Positions 1 through 11,925 of a DNA stretch of 64,000 bases are shown one piece after another. A model generated the notes under the pieces. That model ran no database searches. It saw only the letters and a program-made list of their open reading frames with translations, and was not told where the DNA came from. A program made the position numbers and the translations under genes. Every line of letters starts with the position of its first letter. The first letter of the stretch is position 1. The stretch covers positions 25,632,853 through 25,696,852 of the forward strand of contig CM052358.1 in the NCBI GenBank assembly GCA_028551475.1. The letters are read 5' to 3'. The DNA comes from Casuarina equisetifolia. Taxonomy: Eukaryota > Streptophyta > Magnoliopsida > Fagales > Casuarinaceae.

Positions 1-82
1 CGTGATGAATATTATTATAACTTTATCTTTTACTTTGCTTTTTTTATTAACATCTCCGTATCACAATATCTGTTGCTCCAGC

Positions 83-349
83 CTACTCTGACAGAAAGCT
101 CTGCCCAGTAGAACCAGTCTCTGACACGTTGGTTCGATGGGGCTGGTTAACCTGTCCGTTTTGTGGTTCTTTTGGCTGTTCTCGCATCAGAGATGGCGCT
201 GTGTAATAGATTTTTCTGCCTAATGCAATGATTCGCCTTCCTTTACATGGGCCAAGCTTTACACTTTTTGTCTTTTGATTTATTAATATCTCAAGTGAGT
301 GAGCGACAGATCTTCCAGTCCCGCCTTTGTTCACCACTGGTATAAGCAT
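83..349 (-). CDS. Possible 3'-terminal exon of an unrecognised gene
   Basis: An open frame of 88 codons reads leftwards and ends in a stop at 83. A polypyrimidine-like stretch followed by CAG lies just inside it (about 327-335), so the real exon may begin there rather than at the first Met. The predicted peptide is basic in its first half (KTKSVKLGPCKGRRIIALGR) and rich in Q, N, S and T towards the end. I recognise no domain. The base composition is less AT-rich than the flanks, which is the main argument for coding. It could equally be a chance open frame; upstream exons are not visible in the following AT-rich sequence. Confidence 0.25.
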   Translation of the reverse strand: MLIPVVNKGGTGRSVAHSLEILINQKTKSVKLGPCKGRRIIALGRKIYYTAPSLMREQPKEPQNGQVNQPHRTNVSETGSTGQSFLSE

Positions 350-364
350 GGAATGTAAAGAGTT

Positions 365-800
365 AAGATGAAGATTAAGGATAAAATTATAATATTATTT
401 ATTTAAAAAATTATTATCTAACTTACAAGTTGATTTAAAAAGTAGTGGAACCTATTATTTTATAAGTATAATTTTTAATAACATTGTTAGTATGTTGAGA
501 CTTGTTATCTACATTTTAATACATTCCCTCATCATAATGTTCAAAATATTAGACCATCATGATGTTGCATTGGGTGGCAATGTTCAAACTTAGCTAATGA
601 GAGCTCATAAGAGTTCTAAGAGAAATTTTAACTCTTATACTATATTAAAAAGTTCATTATCTAACATAAAAGTTTATTTAAGAGGTAATGAAATTCATTA
701 TTAACTATCATCTTTTAATAATTTCCTTAGTAATATAAGACTATTACCTACATCTTAACATTATTAAGTAAGATTTCATTGTTTATAAATAAAATATTTT
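365..800. repeat. AT-rich tandem repeat, about 220 bp unit, two diverged copies
   Basis: Two successive blocks (about 365-590 and 590-790) share the order: start of a 'ttattatctaac' motif, 'gtttatttaa', a run ending 'ttaataa', 'ctattacctacat' or a variant, and 'cttaaca'. The same family returns at 63500-63800 in the same orientation, including 'gagctcataa' and 'ccatgatgctat/ccatcatgatgttg' motifs. No coding potential is seen. Confidence 0.6.
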
Positions 801-1296
801 AAAAATATTAAAATATATTGTTTTAGTTTATGAACCATTGTAATAATATCAAAGAGAAAGTCATCATAGATTTTTTTCTTTCTTTCTAATGACTCTAATG
901 TTTGTAAAAGTTCTTAAATAATAATAGATTCTAATTATCTGTGAATGAATGGATTGATTTATCCTAAATTATGTAGAACACTTACTTTGTGTTATTGAAC
1001 TTTATAGTTCTTTCTATTTCTTTCTATTTCAAAAGCATCAAAGATGTTCGGTGAATTTGGATTAGTTACTGCATTCTTGGATTTCAAAGTTTTCAAATTA
1101 TCATGTAACTTGTACTTAATATTATTAGAATTTGATCCTTTACTATATCAATACTATTTTTAAATTCATTAATTTTCAGTTTCTTATTTTCTAATAATTT
1201 CTTTATTAAGGTACAGTTCATTCTGATAATGTTTTCCTACTTATTTCTTAATAATAAAAATATAATTTTTAAGAAATACTAATTTATTAGTAAGAA
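800..1296. other. AT-rich sequence, no feature recognised
   Basis: Low-complexity A/T-rich DNA with a short duplicated 'tctttctattt' near 1010-1030. I see no gene, splice-site-flanked open frame or repeat termini here. Confidence 0.5.
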
Positions 1297-1637
1297 TCAA
1301 TAAAGTAGTGCGTGAGAAAGCATTTTCTATTTAAGAATTTTAAACCCTCTTAGGTGATGTTTTGTTCTCTCATATTTAGATGATTCAAAACTTAATTTTC
1401 TCTTAAATAAATTGTATTATTTGGATATGCTCCTAAGTCTTTGCATTTTTTTTAATGAATATATGAGTTTATTCACAAAAAAAAGAGAATACAAAAGTTT
1501 AGGAGCATACTTTAGCATTATAATTCATCTAAGAAAAAATTGAGTTTGGAATCTCCAACTATGACATAACAAAATATTCACTTAAGAGAGTTTAATGTTC
1601 TTAGATAAAGATGCTCTTTTACATACTACTTTGTCGA
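1297..1637. mobile_element. Hairpin MITE-like inverted repeat
   Basis: The left arm (1297 to about 1455) and the reverse complement of the right arm (about 1485 to 1637) align along their whole length: AAAGTAGT, then GAGCAT/AAGCAT, CTCTTA(A/G)GTGA, TTTTGTT, TCATA and finally TATGCTCCTAA, with a loop of about 30 bases. Identity is roughly 70-75% by eye. Partial copies of one arm occur at about 34495-34590 and 36385-36500. This is a non-autonomous DNA-transposon-like or fold-back element. I could not define a target-site duplication. Confidence 0.65.
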
Positions 1638-1639
1638 TT

Positions 1640-2510
1640 TTAGTTAATAAAATTGGTATTTCAATAGCTTTATTTTAAAAAATTTTACAATTTCGTTCAA
1701 ATTATATACAATAGGTACATAATAAGAAAGAAAGCTTAAGAAGTTTTGCAACCAAATCTTTTTCCTTAGTTGCTTTAATCATTTATTATAATTTAGAGTT
1801 TCAATTATTAATTTTCTTATGAATGCCTTTTTATGCAAAAATAATTTGCCAAAATTTCCAAATTCCAATTACAGTGGAAAAAAAAATTGACCTACTTTCA
1901 AATTAAGAACTACAAAAATTATAATACAAATTAATTGAGGGGAGCCATTGAGAAATTACTTCTATTGTAGGAAGTCTATCCCTACATATGAGCTATTCAA
2001 TGAAAAGATATATGCTAATTCCACTTGACAATATCAAATTATACTATTCAACATCAATATTCACTTAGTGTAATGCTTTGTATTTTTCTTTATAATAATA
2101 AGAAGGTTTGGAAAGCATTAAAGTGGGATTTTTTTCATAGCATCAAAATACCTCTTCAACTCTATAACATATTTTATTTTATGTCGAAAAATATAATTGA
2201 AGTTCTCTTGCATTTAGTATTATAAATCAATTTATTTCATAAGGATGAACTAAGAGAATTGATAAGATTCTAGAATGATCACCCCAACAAAATCTTATTT
2301 TATACTTTAAGGTCTAGTAATCCAAGTCTTCCTTCCTTTTTTGGTGAACAAATAACCTGCCAAGTAACCTTGTAAATTTTATAATCTTTTGAATTATTTA
2401 CCATAGAAAGTATTTAATCTTCTTCTCAAATAGTTTGTTTTGACAGAAAGAACATTTGCATCCAAAATATGCAAAAAGAAGTAAAAACAAATTTTGCCAA
2501 TTATAATCGT
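1640..2510 (-). mobile_element. Relic of a LINE (L1-type) non-LTR retrotransposon
   Basis: Read on the minus strand, about 2290-2420 encodes a degraded reverse-transcriptase C-terminal segment: EKKIKYFLW, then TWQVICSPKKEGRLGLLDLK, matching the plant L1 pattern in which a tryptophan-bearing segment precedes GGLG. Sequence at 1650-1800 is related to the LINE inserted at 12431-12790 (shared order through the 'ttcgttcaa/ggccatatacaata' segment and 'gaagttt'). Stops and frameshifts abound. It is a dead 5'-truncated copy, and the MITE at its 3' side may have inserted into it. Confidence 0.6.
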
Positions 2511-2570
2511 TCAACATGAGTTAGATGTCTCACTCTCCATCCATTAATTCTTCCAATGATTTTTTTTGGG

Positions 2571-4124
2571 TGAAATTCTACATGCAAGTGTACATGTTGA
2601 ACAAGTAATATAATGATACGTAAATATATTGTCCCATAAAAATTAGTGATCACTAAGCTAACTAATTACTAACAGTGAACAATTTCTAAAGTTTATCTAA
2701 TAAATTGAAATCATTAAATATGGATTAACTAAATGAATTTAATCTAAACTTGATAATTGAAACATGCTAAAGCGTCTAATTTTACCCAATTACTAGGTAA
2801 ATGTCAATTGCTCATGCTAGCAAAACTGATTATATTCATGTGATGGTGGAATTTCCTCAATTATTCACTATTTTATGGCTAGGTATAGCGAACCTACTTA
2901 GCTCATTAACTCATTGTATTTCTACTTATGAATCAAATGAACTAAATGTATTAAGATATGTGAATATTCTAGTTTACACCTAAAGCCACATAAATTATAT
3001 GGTATAGTTTTATCCATATTAATCTATGATTGGATATTACATAAAACAATTGCATGTCATTTCCTATCGGTCTCTAACATGCAAATCAAATTATTTAAGT
3101 GATAGTTAATCACTTAAAAGTATTAAACTTAGTAAAATGCAACTTCACATAACCAAAACATCTCACAAAACACATGATAATCATACATTCATACCATTGT
3201 AATCGTGTTCATTGTAGCTTTAACACAATAAACTAAAACATGGTATTTATAGATACAAAAGCAGTATAGAAACTTGAAAAAAGCATTCTATAAATTAAAA
3301 ATACAAAAGATGTCACTAAAATGTCTTCAATTTACAAGAAGTTTGGACAAATCTACACATAGGAAATGGGGAAGAAGCGATCTGAAGAAATAGGGAGAAA
3401 ACAAGCTGCCACGCGCCAGTCACATGTCGTCGTGCACCGTCGCCATTCTTCACAGATACCACCGGGAAACGTCAAAAATGATGCCTAGAATGCTAATCTA
3501 CAAAAAGATTTCTCTGATTCACCCCATAAATGTTTAGATTGAGAAAAACTCCAACTCGGCGCCCATCGTCTCTCCCTGGAATCCGTCATGGAATCGCCAT
3601 GAAACCACTCAAGAAATGCCAAAAATTGCACTAGTTGCTAAATATATTCCCTTCTCGCTGGAAAAACACACAAAATAAGGCCAAAAAATCATTCCATAGT
3701 CACCGGAATGAGTCACATTGTCACGTGAACCCCTTCTCACTCACATTCTGGTCACCAAAGGAGACGAATGCAGACGACCTTCCCGCGCTGGCGTTTGCTC
3801 CCCAACTTCTCTTTCTCCGACGACTCTCCACTTCTCCTTCCTACTTCGCATGACAATCTCCCAACAATTCACTCCTCCCTTTACTTTTTTACTTTCTCTT
3901 CTTTTTGTCTTTTCCTCATGTGGACCCATGTGCACCTTTGCTTATTTTCTTTCTTTTCTCTTAATCTTTTTCTTCATTTCTCTTGTTTCTAGCCTATTTT
4001 GGATTTGTTGTATAAAATAACAAAATATGCATAAATATAATTAAATACAAATATAATTTAATAAAAATTATATTAAATATTACCTAAAATAATAATAATA
4101 ACTCTATAAAATATAGAGTTATCA
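2571..4124 (-). mobile_element. Solo-LTR-like element, minus orientation
   Basis: The block starts TGAAATT and ends GAGTTATCA, so in its own orientation it runs TGATAACTC...AATTTCA with the TG...CA ends of an LTR. It is the reverse complement of the element at 59415-61055: the same palindromic start (CTCTATATTTTATAGAG), the same GC-rich middle with CACGCGCC-like words, and the same end (TGTACACTTGCATG). No coding frame of retroelement type is present. The flanks (ttggg on the left, atttt on the right) do not match, so the target duplication is lost or a boundary is off. Confidence 0.7.
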
Positions 4125-5147
4125 ATTTTCTTTGTCAAAACTTTATAATTACTGTAAATAAGCCTTTCATAGTAAGGAGAATACAAAGATACCAAATAGG
4201 AAGAGTTCCTTCAAAGAATGGAATGTGGTCCAATATCAAAAACTTTTTTTTTACTTAGTGAATCCTAAAGAAAATATCTAACATTTGCTAGGATTAAAAT
4301 GTAAACATGTGAGTGTAGCAAAGTCCTTTAAAGTATTAGTAAAATACAACACTAAATTAACATCCCCATGTGTAAATAAGAATGAGTCATCAACAAAGCA
4401 AAGGTGAGTATTTTTTCCCTCTTACAATGCCAATAATAATTTTGTTAAGAAAGGAACAAAGAATTTCCTTGCTTAAGCCCATTGGTGTCCTTACAATAGC
4501 CAATATGCTTATCATTGAAGTTTATGAAGAATCTAGTAGTAGTAATGCATTGCCAATTAGATTACTCAAAATTTAAGGAGTATAAATAGCTTGGAAAACT
4601 CCTAATATCACATCCCATTTAACCATGTCATAAACTTCCATGAGATAAATTTTAATGGCAATATGATTTCCTTTATCTCCTTTGTGATAGTTATGAAATA
4701 GTTCTTGACAAAGTATAACATTTTTAAATATTTACAACCACTAATAAGAGTAGTTTGGTTTTGGCTAATCATAATTGGGAGAATGAAGCTTACCCTTTTT
4801 GCAAGCAATTTAGAGACCATTTTTGCAAAGCATTATAGCAAGCAATTGGTGAAAAATCCTTCTTGCAACTTGGATTGGAAGGTTTTAGAATTAGGCATAA
4901 TAAAGTAGCATTAATAGTTTTTAATGCTCTCCTCAAGGTCAAGGGTTTATCCCTTCATTTATGATGTAAGACAATACATACCTTTAATACAATTGAACCG
5001 TTTATATCTCTTGCAAATGCAGCCTAAACCATAAAGGGGATGTTTAGAAAAACATCCCATGTAAGATACATAAAACCAATCCAACAACATTAAAGGTGAT
5101 GTGGATAGCCAGTGATCATATCTATTATTGTAGTGATGCAGTTTAGG
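4125..5147. other. Non-coding, LTR-retroelement debris
   Basis: No gene is recognised. A 66-codon open frame at 4382-4576 has no family resemblance. The right-hand part (about 4900-5147) lies downstream of the copia RNase H relic in element orientation and probably belongs to its 3' untranslated region. I found no matching 3' LTR here. Confidence 0.4.
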
Positions 5148-6118
5148 CTAATGAACAGCATTGTATGTACACATGCCTAACTCTCTACAGAGTGTGTAGA
5201 ATCTATGTGTGTCTAATGGCTTAGTGAATAGGTTAGCTAATTGCTATGAGGTATGAACATATTCAATAGCAATGTGTTTTTATGTGACATGGTCCCTAAT
5301 GAAATGGTGCCTAAACTCTATATGCTTGGTTTTGGAATGCTGAATGAGATTTTTTATAAGATAAATAGCACTAGTATTGTCACACTTGATTGATGTGGTT
5401 TGCCTTAGGATACCATAATCTTCTAGTTAAGAATGCATCCAAAGGATTTGGAAGCAACAACTCCCAGCAACGATATATTCTGTCTCTGTGGTGGAGATAG
5501 CAACACTTTGTTGCTTTTTGGAAGCCCATGAGACTAGCATGTTACCTAAGAAATGACATAAACCACTAGTGCTCTTTCTATCAGTGCAACATCCGGCGTA
5601 ATCTACATCACTGTATGCATGTAAAACAATGTTGGACTATTTGGAAAACCATATGCTTAACAAGGGAGTATCTTTAAGATATTGAAAAATTCTTGTCACA
5701 GCAGTTAAATGAGACTCTTTAGGATCAGATTGGTACCTGGTGCACATGCAAACACTGAAGAGTATGTCAGGACGTGAAGTTGTGAGATAAAGTAAGGAGC
5801 CAATCATGCTCTGATATACTTTTGCATCATAGGGTTTTCCATTCCGGTTAGCATCTAATTTAATAGATGGACTTTATGAAACCATTTAGGTTGTTCAACA
5901 TATACCTCATCCTTTATGAAACCATTTAAAAAGACACTTTTGACATCCATTTGAAACAATTTAAAGTTTCTATAACAGGCATATGCAAGTAAAATTCTTA
6001 TAGATTCAAGTCTAGCTATGGGTGCATAAGTTTCTTCATAGTCTATCCCTTCTTCTTGATTATAACCCTTAGCTACTAATCTAGCTTTATTTTTAACTAT
6101 ATTCCCATGTTCATCCAT
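5148..6118 (-). pseudogene. Copia reverse transcriptase fragment joined to RNase H (element 3)
   Basis: The reverse transcriptase start is clear at 6118-5870 ([20 protein letters not shown], then [15 protein letters not shown]). After VYVEQP the sequence jumps to the region just before RNase H (MIGSLLYLTTSRPDILFSVC), so the segment with YGLKQ and the YVDD catalytic box is missing. RNase H follows (HAYSDVDYAG, STSGLCHFLG, SWASKKQQSVAISTTETEY) with in-frame stops, down to the end near 5148. The internal deletion alone makes this copy unable to replicate. Confidence 0.8.
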
Positions 6119-6429
6119 TTTGTTCTTAAATACCCATTTTGTTCCAATGACAGATTAATGTGTTGGTCTACTAACAAGGGTCCATACATCATTTCTTTTG
6201 AATTGATTTAATTCCCCTTCCATGGCCATAATCCAATTGCTATCATTAAATGCTTCATCTATTCTCCTGGGTTCAATTTGGGAAATAAATGCAATAAATT
6301 CACAAAAATTTTGAACGGAGGATCTAGTTCTTACTGATTATGTGTTGTCTCCAATAATTTGTGTAGGATCTACCTCCCCACTCACCCTAAGGAATGAGGG
6401 TTCCTTTTCAACAAAGGCACCTTGAGATC

Positions 6430-7397
6430 CTACTTGTAATGGCTTTTTTTTTCGGGTGTTGTTGAGGGCGTGATTTGAGGAGGAACTAAATCTACAACAT
6501 CAAACTCATTTTCTCTCGACAAAGAGTTGTTAGATTCATTAAATACCACATGGATAGATTCTTTAACTACCAGAATTCTCTTATTAAAAACTCTATAAGC
6601 TTTGCTATGGGTTGAGTATCCCAAAAAGATACCCTCATCACTTTTAGCATCAAACTTACCTAGGGAGTCTTTGCCATTGTTGTGAATAAAACACTTAAAA
6701 CTAAATGCTTTAACGTAAGCAATATTCAGTTTTCTATTATTCGATATTTCGTATGGAGTTTTCTTGGTGATCACTCTTATGGAGACTCTATTGAGAATAT
6801 AATAAGCTATGTTCACACCTTCTCCCCAAAAATATTTTGGTAAGTTACTTTCTAATAACATAGTCCTAGCCATCTCTTGGAGAGATCTATTTTTCCTTTC
6901 AACCACCCCATTTTGTTGGGGAGTTCTAGGGGCAGCAAACTTATGTTTTATTCCATTTTCTGCACAAAAGTCATCAAATATATTATTTTGAAATTCTCCA
7001 CCATGGTCAGACCGAATACATTTTATTTGAGAATCCCTTTCATTTTGAACTTGTCTACAAAATGTTTTAAAGATTCTAAAAGTTTCATTTTTGCTGGATA
7101 GAAAGAAAACCCATGTAAATTTTGAGAAATCATCTACCATAACTAGCACAAAATATTTTCCTTCGAGGCTAGCTATCCTCATTGGTCCAAACAAATCCAT
7201 ATGCAATAATTGCAACAGTTTTGTTGTGGAAATGATATCTTCGATTCAAAGCTATTTTTAGTTTGTTTTTCTTTCACACATTCATCACAAACAAGATTTT
7301 TCTCAAACTTAAGATTAGGTAATCCCCTAATCAGATTTTTCTTAATAATTTTTGCCATTTGGCTAAAGCTAAGATGACCTAATCTTTTATGCCATAC
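6430..7397 (-). pseudogene. Copia integrase (element 3)
   Basis: The frame 7215-6430 holds the catalytic core of a DDE integrase: D in LLHMDLFGP, D in IRSDHGGEF and E in NGVVERKNRS, all present. The GAG-pre-integrase zinc-binding region (RLGHLSFSQMAK, then CDECVKEKQ) lies upstream at about 7220-7390, interrupted by stops. The integrase C-terminal copia motif GIFLGYSTHSKAYRVFNKR is preserved. The domain would insert element cDNA into the genome; here it is a fragment of a dead element. Confidence 0.85.
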
Positions 7398-8142
7398 CTA
7401 GTTTTCACCATTTGCATGAGACATCAAACAAGTGTCAAGAGGATTATCAATGTTCAACTTAAGTATATAAGCATTTCTAACTTTTCTACACATCACATTT
7501 ATACTTTTATCTTTGTTGTATAGCCTACAATATTTTGATGTAAATTTAAAACACATGCCTTTATCACAAATTTGACTAATACTAATAAGGTTAAATTTTA
7601 ACCCTTCAACATACAGGACATTCTTTATACAACTGGATGGAGAGTTACCTATATTACCAAAACCCTTGATGACTCCCTTGGAGTTATCTCCAAATGAAAC
7701 CTTAACTCCATCCACCTCAGTAAAGCTAGTGAAGAGTTCTTTATTACCAATCATGTGTCTTGAACACCCATTATCGAAGTACCAGTCCATTTGTGTAATT
7801 TTGTTCTCCTCCATGTGGCCCTGCATAAACAAAATTTATCCTTGACTTTGCTGGTACCCAAGTTTTCTTGGGCCCTTTAGGGTTAGTTTCTTTGGTTCCT
7901 TTAGGAATCCATACCCGTTTAACAACATAATGCTTTATGAGTCTTACTGAACACTTTTCTATAGAGTGACCATGAAATTTACAGTAATGACATATGGTGG
8001 CAGATTTATCCATATGAGAAACAGGTAGTAAACTCGAAGCATTGCATATGAAACCAAAATTCTTATCGTTAAGTTTTGATTTGTATCCTAAACCAGTTTT
8101 ATCATATATTCCTTGTTGTGAGTTTATAATCTTATCAAGCAT
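7398..8142 (-). pseudogene. Copia gag tail and aspartic protease (element 3)
   Basis: Two overlapping frames (8142-7771 and 7832-7398) together carry the gag tail with a CHYCKFHGHSIEKC zinc-knuckle-like motif and then the protease. The protease active site reads WYFDNGCSRHMIG, where copia proteases normally have DSG; the Ser-to-Asn change would impair catalysis. LYVEGLKFNLISISQICD follows, typical of the second half of the protease. The change of frame near 7800 shows a frameshift. Confidence 0.75.
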
Positions 8143-8307
8143 GCTACTACTTTTTGTAAAATTACTTAAAATTTCTTTTGTTCTTTTTAACTCATTCTCC
8201 GTATTCCTTAGTTTTTCTTCTAGAAAGCTATCTTTTGACCTATTCTTATCAATTTTGGTTTCTATAATTGGTTGTGTATCTTTTTTAGTTCTTAATTCAT
8301 TATTTTC

Positions 8308-9528
8308 TTATTTTAAATTCTTTATTTCCTTTTCATACAGAATATTTTTCTTTTTTAATTTGGAAAACTTGCCATTCAGGGCATTGAAATTATCAAGTAA
8401 TTCATTAAATGTAGTTTGTAATTCTTCAAAACTAAAATTTTCAGATAGGGAAGGAAACGTTACCTCTTTATTTGTTTCTTTACATGTTGCCATGAGACCT
8501 AAGTTGTCAAGATTTCCTTCATCATCTTCGAGAAGGGGCAAATTCTTCATCTTAGATGTATCACACGTGGCTAGGAAGCATAGATTTGCTACCTCTTCTT
8601 CCTCCTCATCAGATGATGAGCTATCATTATCCCATGTGGCCACCTTGGCTTTCCGCTTATCTTTCCTGTCATACAACTCATCCTTCTTTTTCAATCTAGG
8701 ACAGTTTACACGTATATGACCAGTTTTCTTGCATTCATAACATACCTCTCCTTCATTTTCTTTTCTTCTACGATAGTTTTCATTATTCCTAGCTCTATCC
8801 TTTCTATAAAACTTTTTGAATTTTCTAGCTAGCATAGCAAAATCATCATCAACATCACTATCATTTTCAGACTCTCCTGCCTTAATAGTAGTACTTTTTA
8901 TCATTTTCTTTCCATTTACTTTTTCTTTTTCTCTTCTTGTCATAACTAATTCATGTGTTTGAAGTGACCCTAATAATTCATCTAGAGACAAAGTGTCTAG
9001 ATCATGAGCCTCTTCAATGGGTGTTTTCTTTGGATCCCATGATTCAAGCAAACAACTTAATATTTTCTTAACCAACTCATCACTTCTATAAGACTTACCA
9101 AGCAATTTCAAATTAGTAATAATATCACTAAATCTACCAAACATTTCACCAACAATTTTAGTATCTTTCATTTTAAACAGTTCATAATCATGTACGAGCA
9201 TAGAAATCTTAGATTGTTTTACCTTTTTAGTACCTTCATGCACAACCTCTGATTTTTCCCATATTTCTCTAGTTGTTTCTAATATGGAGATTCTATTATA
9301 TTCTATAGGTGCTAAGGCTAAGTACAAAGTAGTCATGGCTTTACAATTCTTATTCATCTCTAAGGTAACCTTATCATTCCACTTATCTACACTTTCTTTA
9401 GGGATCTTTACCACTTTCACAATTATTTTCCATGATTTAGGATCAAAACCTATGAGAAAGATTTTCATCAAGTTCTTCCAATGGCTATAGTTGGAACCAT
9501 CAAAAGTAGGTGGTCTATTGTAAGGCAA
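8308..9528 (-). pseudogene. Copia gag (element 3)
   Basis: A 406-codon open frame starting MPYNRPPTFDGSNYSHW, the usual start of UBN2/gag-polypeptide proteins of copia elements. The capsid-like region is followed by a basic stretch, a CCHC zinc knuckle (CYECKKTGHIRVNC, about residue 264) and an acidic serine-rich segment (SSSSDEEEEE). It would package element RNA in virus-like particles. The frame ends in a stop at 8308 in a coiled-coil-like lysine/asparagine-rich region; homologous coding continues beyond it, so the stop truncates gag-pol. Confidence 0.85.
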
Positions 9529-9594
9529 AATGGTTGGGTGACTTGCTATAATGATCTCTAGGGTTTCTAAAACACTTCTAAATTCCTAGAACCT

Positions 9595-9606
9595 GCTTTG
9601 ATGCCA
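9595..9606 (-). other. Primer-binding-site-like sequence of element 3
   Basis: On the minus strand the word is tggcatcaaagc. It resembles the initiator methionine tRNA primer site (TGGTATCAGAGC) with two mismatches and lies two bases from a putative LTR edge (TGTTAGG at 9609). Confidence 0.5.
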
Positions 9607-9608
9607 TT

Positions 9609-11000
9609 TGTTAGGTCTTAAGTCACCTAAAAAGGGGGGTTGAATTAGGTGTCTCCTTTTATTTTTCTTTTATAGATCAACTTTATCCTAAAGTTATAAA
9701 AATTCTATGACTATCAAAATCAAATATGAAGTTATCAAAGAAATAAAAGTTTACCTAATAGAACAAGTTATAATCACACAAATAGAGATACACATAAATT
9801 TTTTTAAGTGAATCGAACTCTTTAATTTAAGTCCTACTCCACCTTCTTTAGTAAAACACTAAAGGGTCCTTTTTCTTTTCAAAAGAGAAACAATTTCTCT
9901 TTGTGTTTATAGCGGGACAGCAATCCATGGGTTACAAATCAGAACAAGAAATCAAACAGTAAAGCACCTCAACTAGATAATCAATACAATATTAAGCTTA
10001 TAACGGTGATGAAAGGAAAAAACCCAAAGTTAGGTAAAACCCTAATCTTTAGATTTTGAGATTGAAAATATAAACAATATAATCAAAACAATGACCTTGC
10101 TTCAATGCAGAGCTTACAGAGATTAGAAAGCCTTCAAGAAGTGATATGAATAGCACTTGAACTTCTTGAATAACTTTTTCTTTTGATTCTTTCCACTCAA
10201 ATGATGTTCTTCACACGGGTTCTCTTCCTTTTTATGGAAGCCGTCAGCCACCAACCCATCTTGTAAATTTCTTCCCGTTGGCTTAAATCTCATCAAGTCT
10301 CAATCTCCGGTGAAGTTGACGACAAATCTACATATGATTTCTTCTTTTAATTTTGAGAGAAAGAGAGAGAGATAGAGATAGAGACATAAGGCAAGACTAA
10401 TTTAGGGCTTTTCTTTCCTTAGTAGTTTAGCGGTGTCGTTATGCTTGTGGGTTCTCAAGTTGGGTCATGTGAAGCAATGTATGGGTCTCAAATAGAATAG
10501 GCGAGCTGCATATGGGCTGCATCTTGGTGTTGCGTGGACTCTTTTAATGATTTTGACCAGAACCTCTTGGGCCACGAATTGACTTGGTTGGTGTAATAGA
10601 AGACTTGGGCCTCACAAATGAGTTGGTCTTTTGACCATATAGTAACTTGCCCAAGAACAATAGTAAAGTAAAAATGTATCCAAGATAAACTAAAATTATT
10701 TTATAGCTTAATTGTTTTTCTTTCCTTAATACCAATCATCAAAAACATTATATTTATCATCATGGATTTTAATTAATGAGAGAATCCATGAGATACAAGT
10801 TTGAAAAGAGGGAATGTATGAGAAAATTCAATGAGAAGAGACTACTGGGGATATAGAACATTATGATGTTCTGAACCTCTTAAAATTATTGTGTTTGGGT
10901 GTGTGCGTTCTTATATTTGTGTGTTCGATCTCTATGTGGATTATGAGACTTGGTTGAATTCCCCCAACGAATGATATTAGAGACAGGTTGGATCCCAACA
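9609..11000 (-). mobile_element. Putative 5' LTR and leader of element 3
   Basis: The block begins TGTTAGGTCTTAAG next to the primer-site-like sequence and contains the pair CACCTAA/TTAGGTG typical of copia LTR ends. The right edge is set at 11000 (...cccaaca) because homology between duplicated copies A and B starts at 11001, as expected if an element ended there. A second primer-site-like word in plus orientation (tgatattagaga, about 10972) warns that part of this may belong to another broken element. No gene is recognised within. Confidence 0.4.
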
Positions 11001-11925
11001 ATTTCTAATGTAAGAGACAATATGTTGGAGTGAAAATTACCTAGTGAAGATATCCTTTATTTTTGAAACGTGCATATGAGTTACAATTTCCTCAGCTACT
11101 AAGTTGTAAGTTGTTGAAACAACAACACATCCTACTAAGATAATTTCCAAATATATGATAACTTTTTTTTTTAGGTGAAAGGTCAAATATTATATATTAT
11201 ATATCATCATAAAAAAGATACAAATTGTTCAGGTACAACATCTTCATTTAGGCTTGAAAACTACATTTCACAAATTTCAAAGCTCTTGCAAAAACTAATT
11301 ACAATTTATAGGCTTTAAATATATGACAACTTTATTAGCTATCATTACCATTTGAAAATATTGTCTTCGGTGTATTTGTCACTGACCAGAGTTTGATATG
11401 GTAAAAACATCAATAAAGCTAAAACAAAGGTTGATAGGAGAGTAAGTGGCGAACCTTAAGATATGAACTAGCAACTTTGACAAAAGCAATGAAAGACAAA
11501 TTATGGATAATTTTCTCTCTAATTTGTGATGCTTAGAAGATAAACGTGAACTCTTAGTTACATCACGAGTAATTTTGATATATTATAGCTGGATTAAATT
11601 ACAATACATTATTTAAAAAACATTTTAGCTAATTTTGACGCAAAGATTAGTCGCAATGTTTTGAAGTTGTAGGGTTACTTGAAAATGAAATGTTATACTA
11701 ACAAATTGAAGTATAATTTAAATACTTCTGCCAAATAGTGGGAAAACTTTCAAAGTACATGATGTTCTCTGTATAGAGAGCCACCATTCCTATTAATACT
11801 ACCAACAATTCCCAAAACTTGGCAATTGGACTACTATAATACTCTCACAATAATTGCACTACCATAATATTCTCACAATAAGCAAACCACGGCGTGCATC
11901 TCTGTGGTCTGCAGCAGACTCAATC

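Larger units (their letters stand above)
5148..9528 (-). mobile_element. Decayed Ty1/copia retrotransposon relic (element 3)
   Basis: The order gag, zinc knuckle, protease, GAG-pre-integrase, integrase, partial reverse transcriptase and RNase H is copia order, read on the minus strand. A primer-binding-site-like word (tggcatcaaagc, 9595-9606) lies just upstream of gag and resembles the initiator-Met tRNA site with two mismatches. The reverse transcriptase lacks its central part, including the YVDD box. The RNase H part carries several stops. No left LTR is visible. It is dead, older than the two other copia elements, and of a different lineage (long UBN2-type gag, protease DNG). Confidence 0.85.

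Noticed and set aside
8042..8719. 225-codon plus-strand serine/phenylalanine-rich frame, membrane-like
   Set aside because: Shadow of copia element 3 gag; the hydrophobic look comes from the complement of Lys/Glu/Asp-rich coding.
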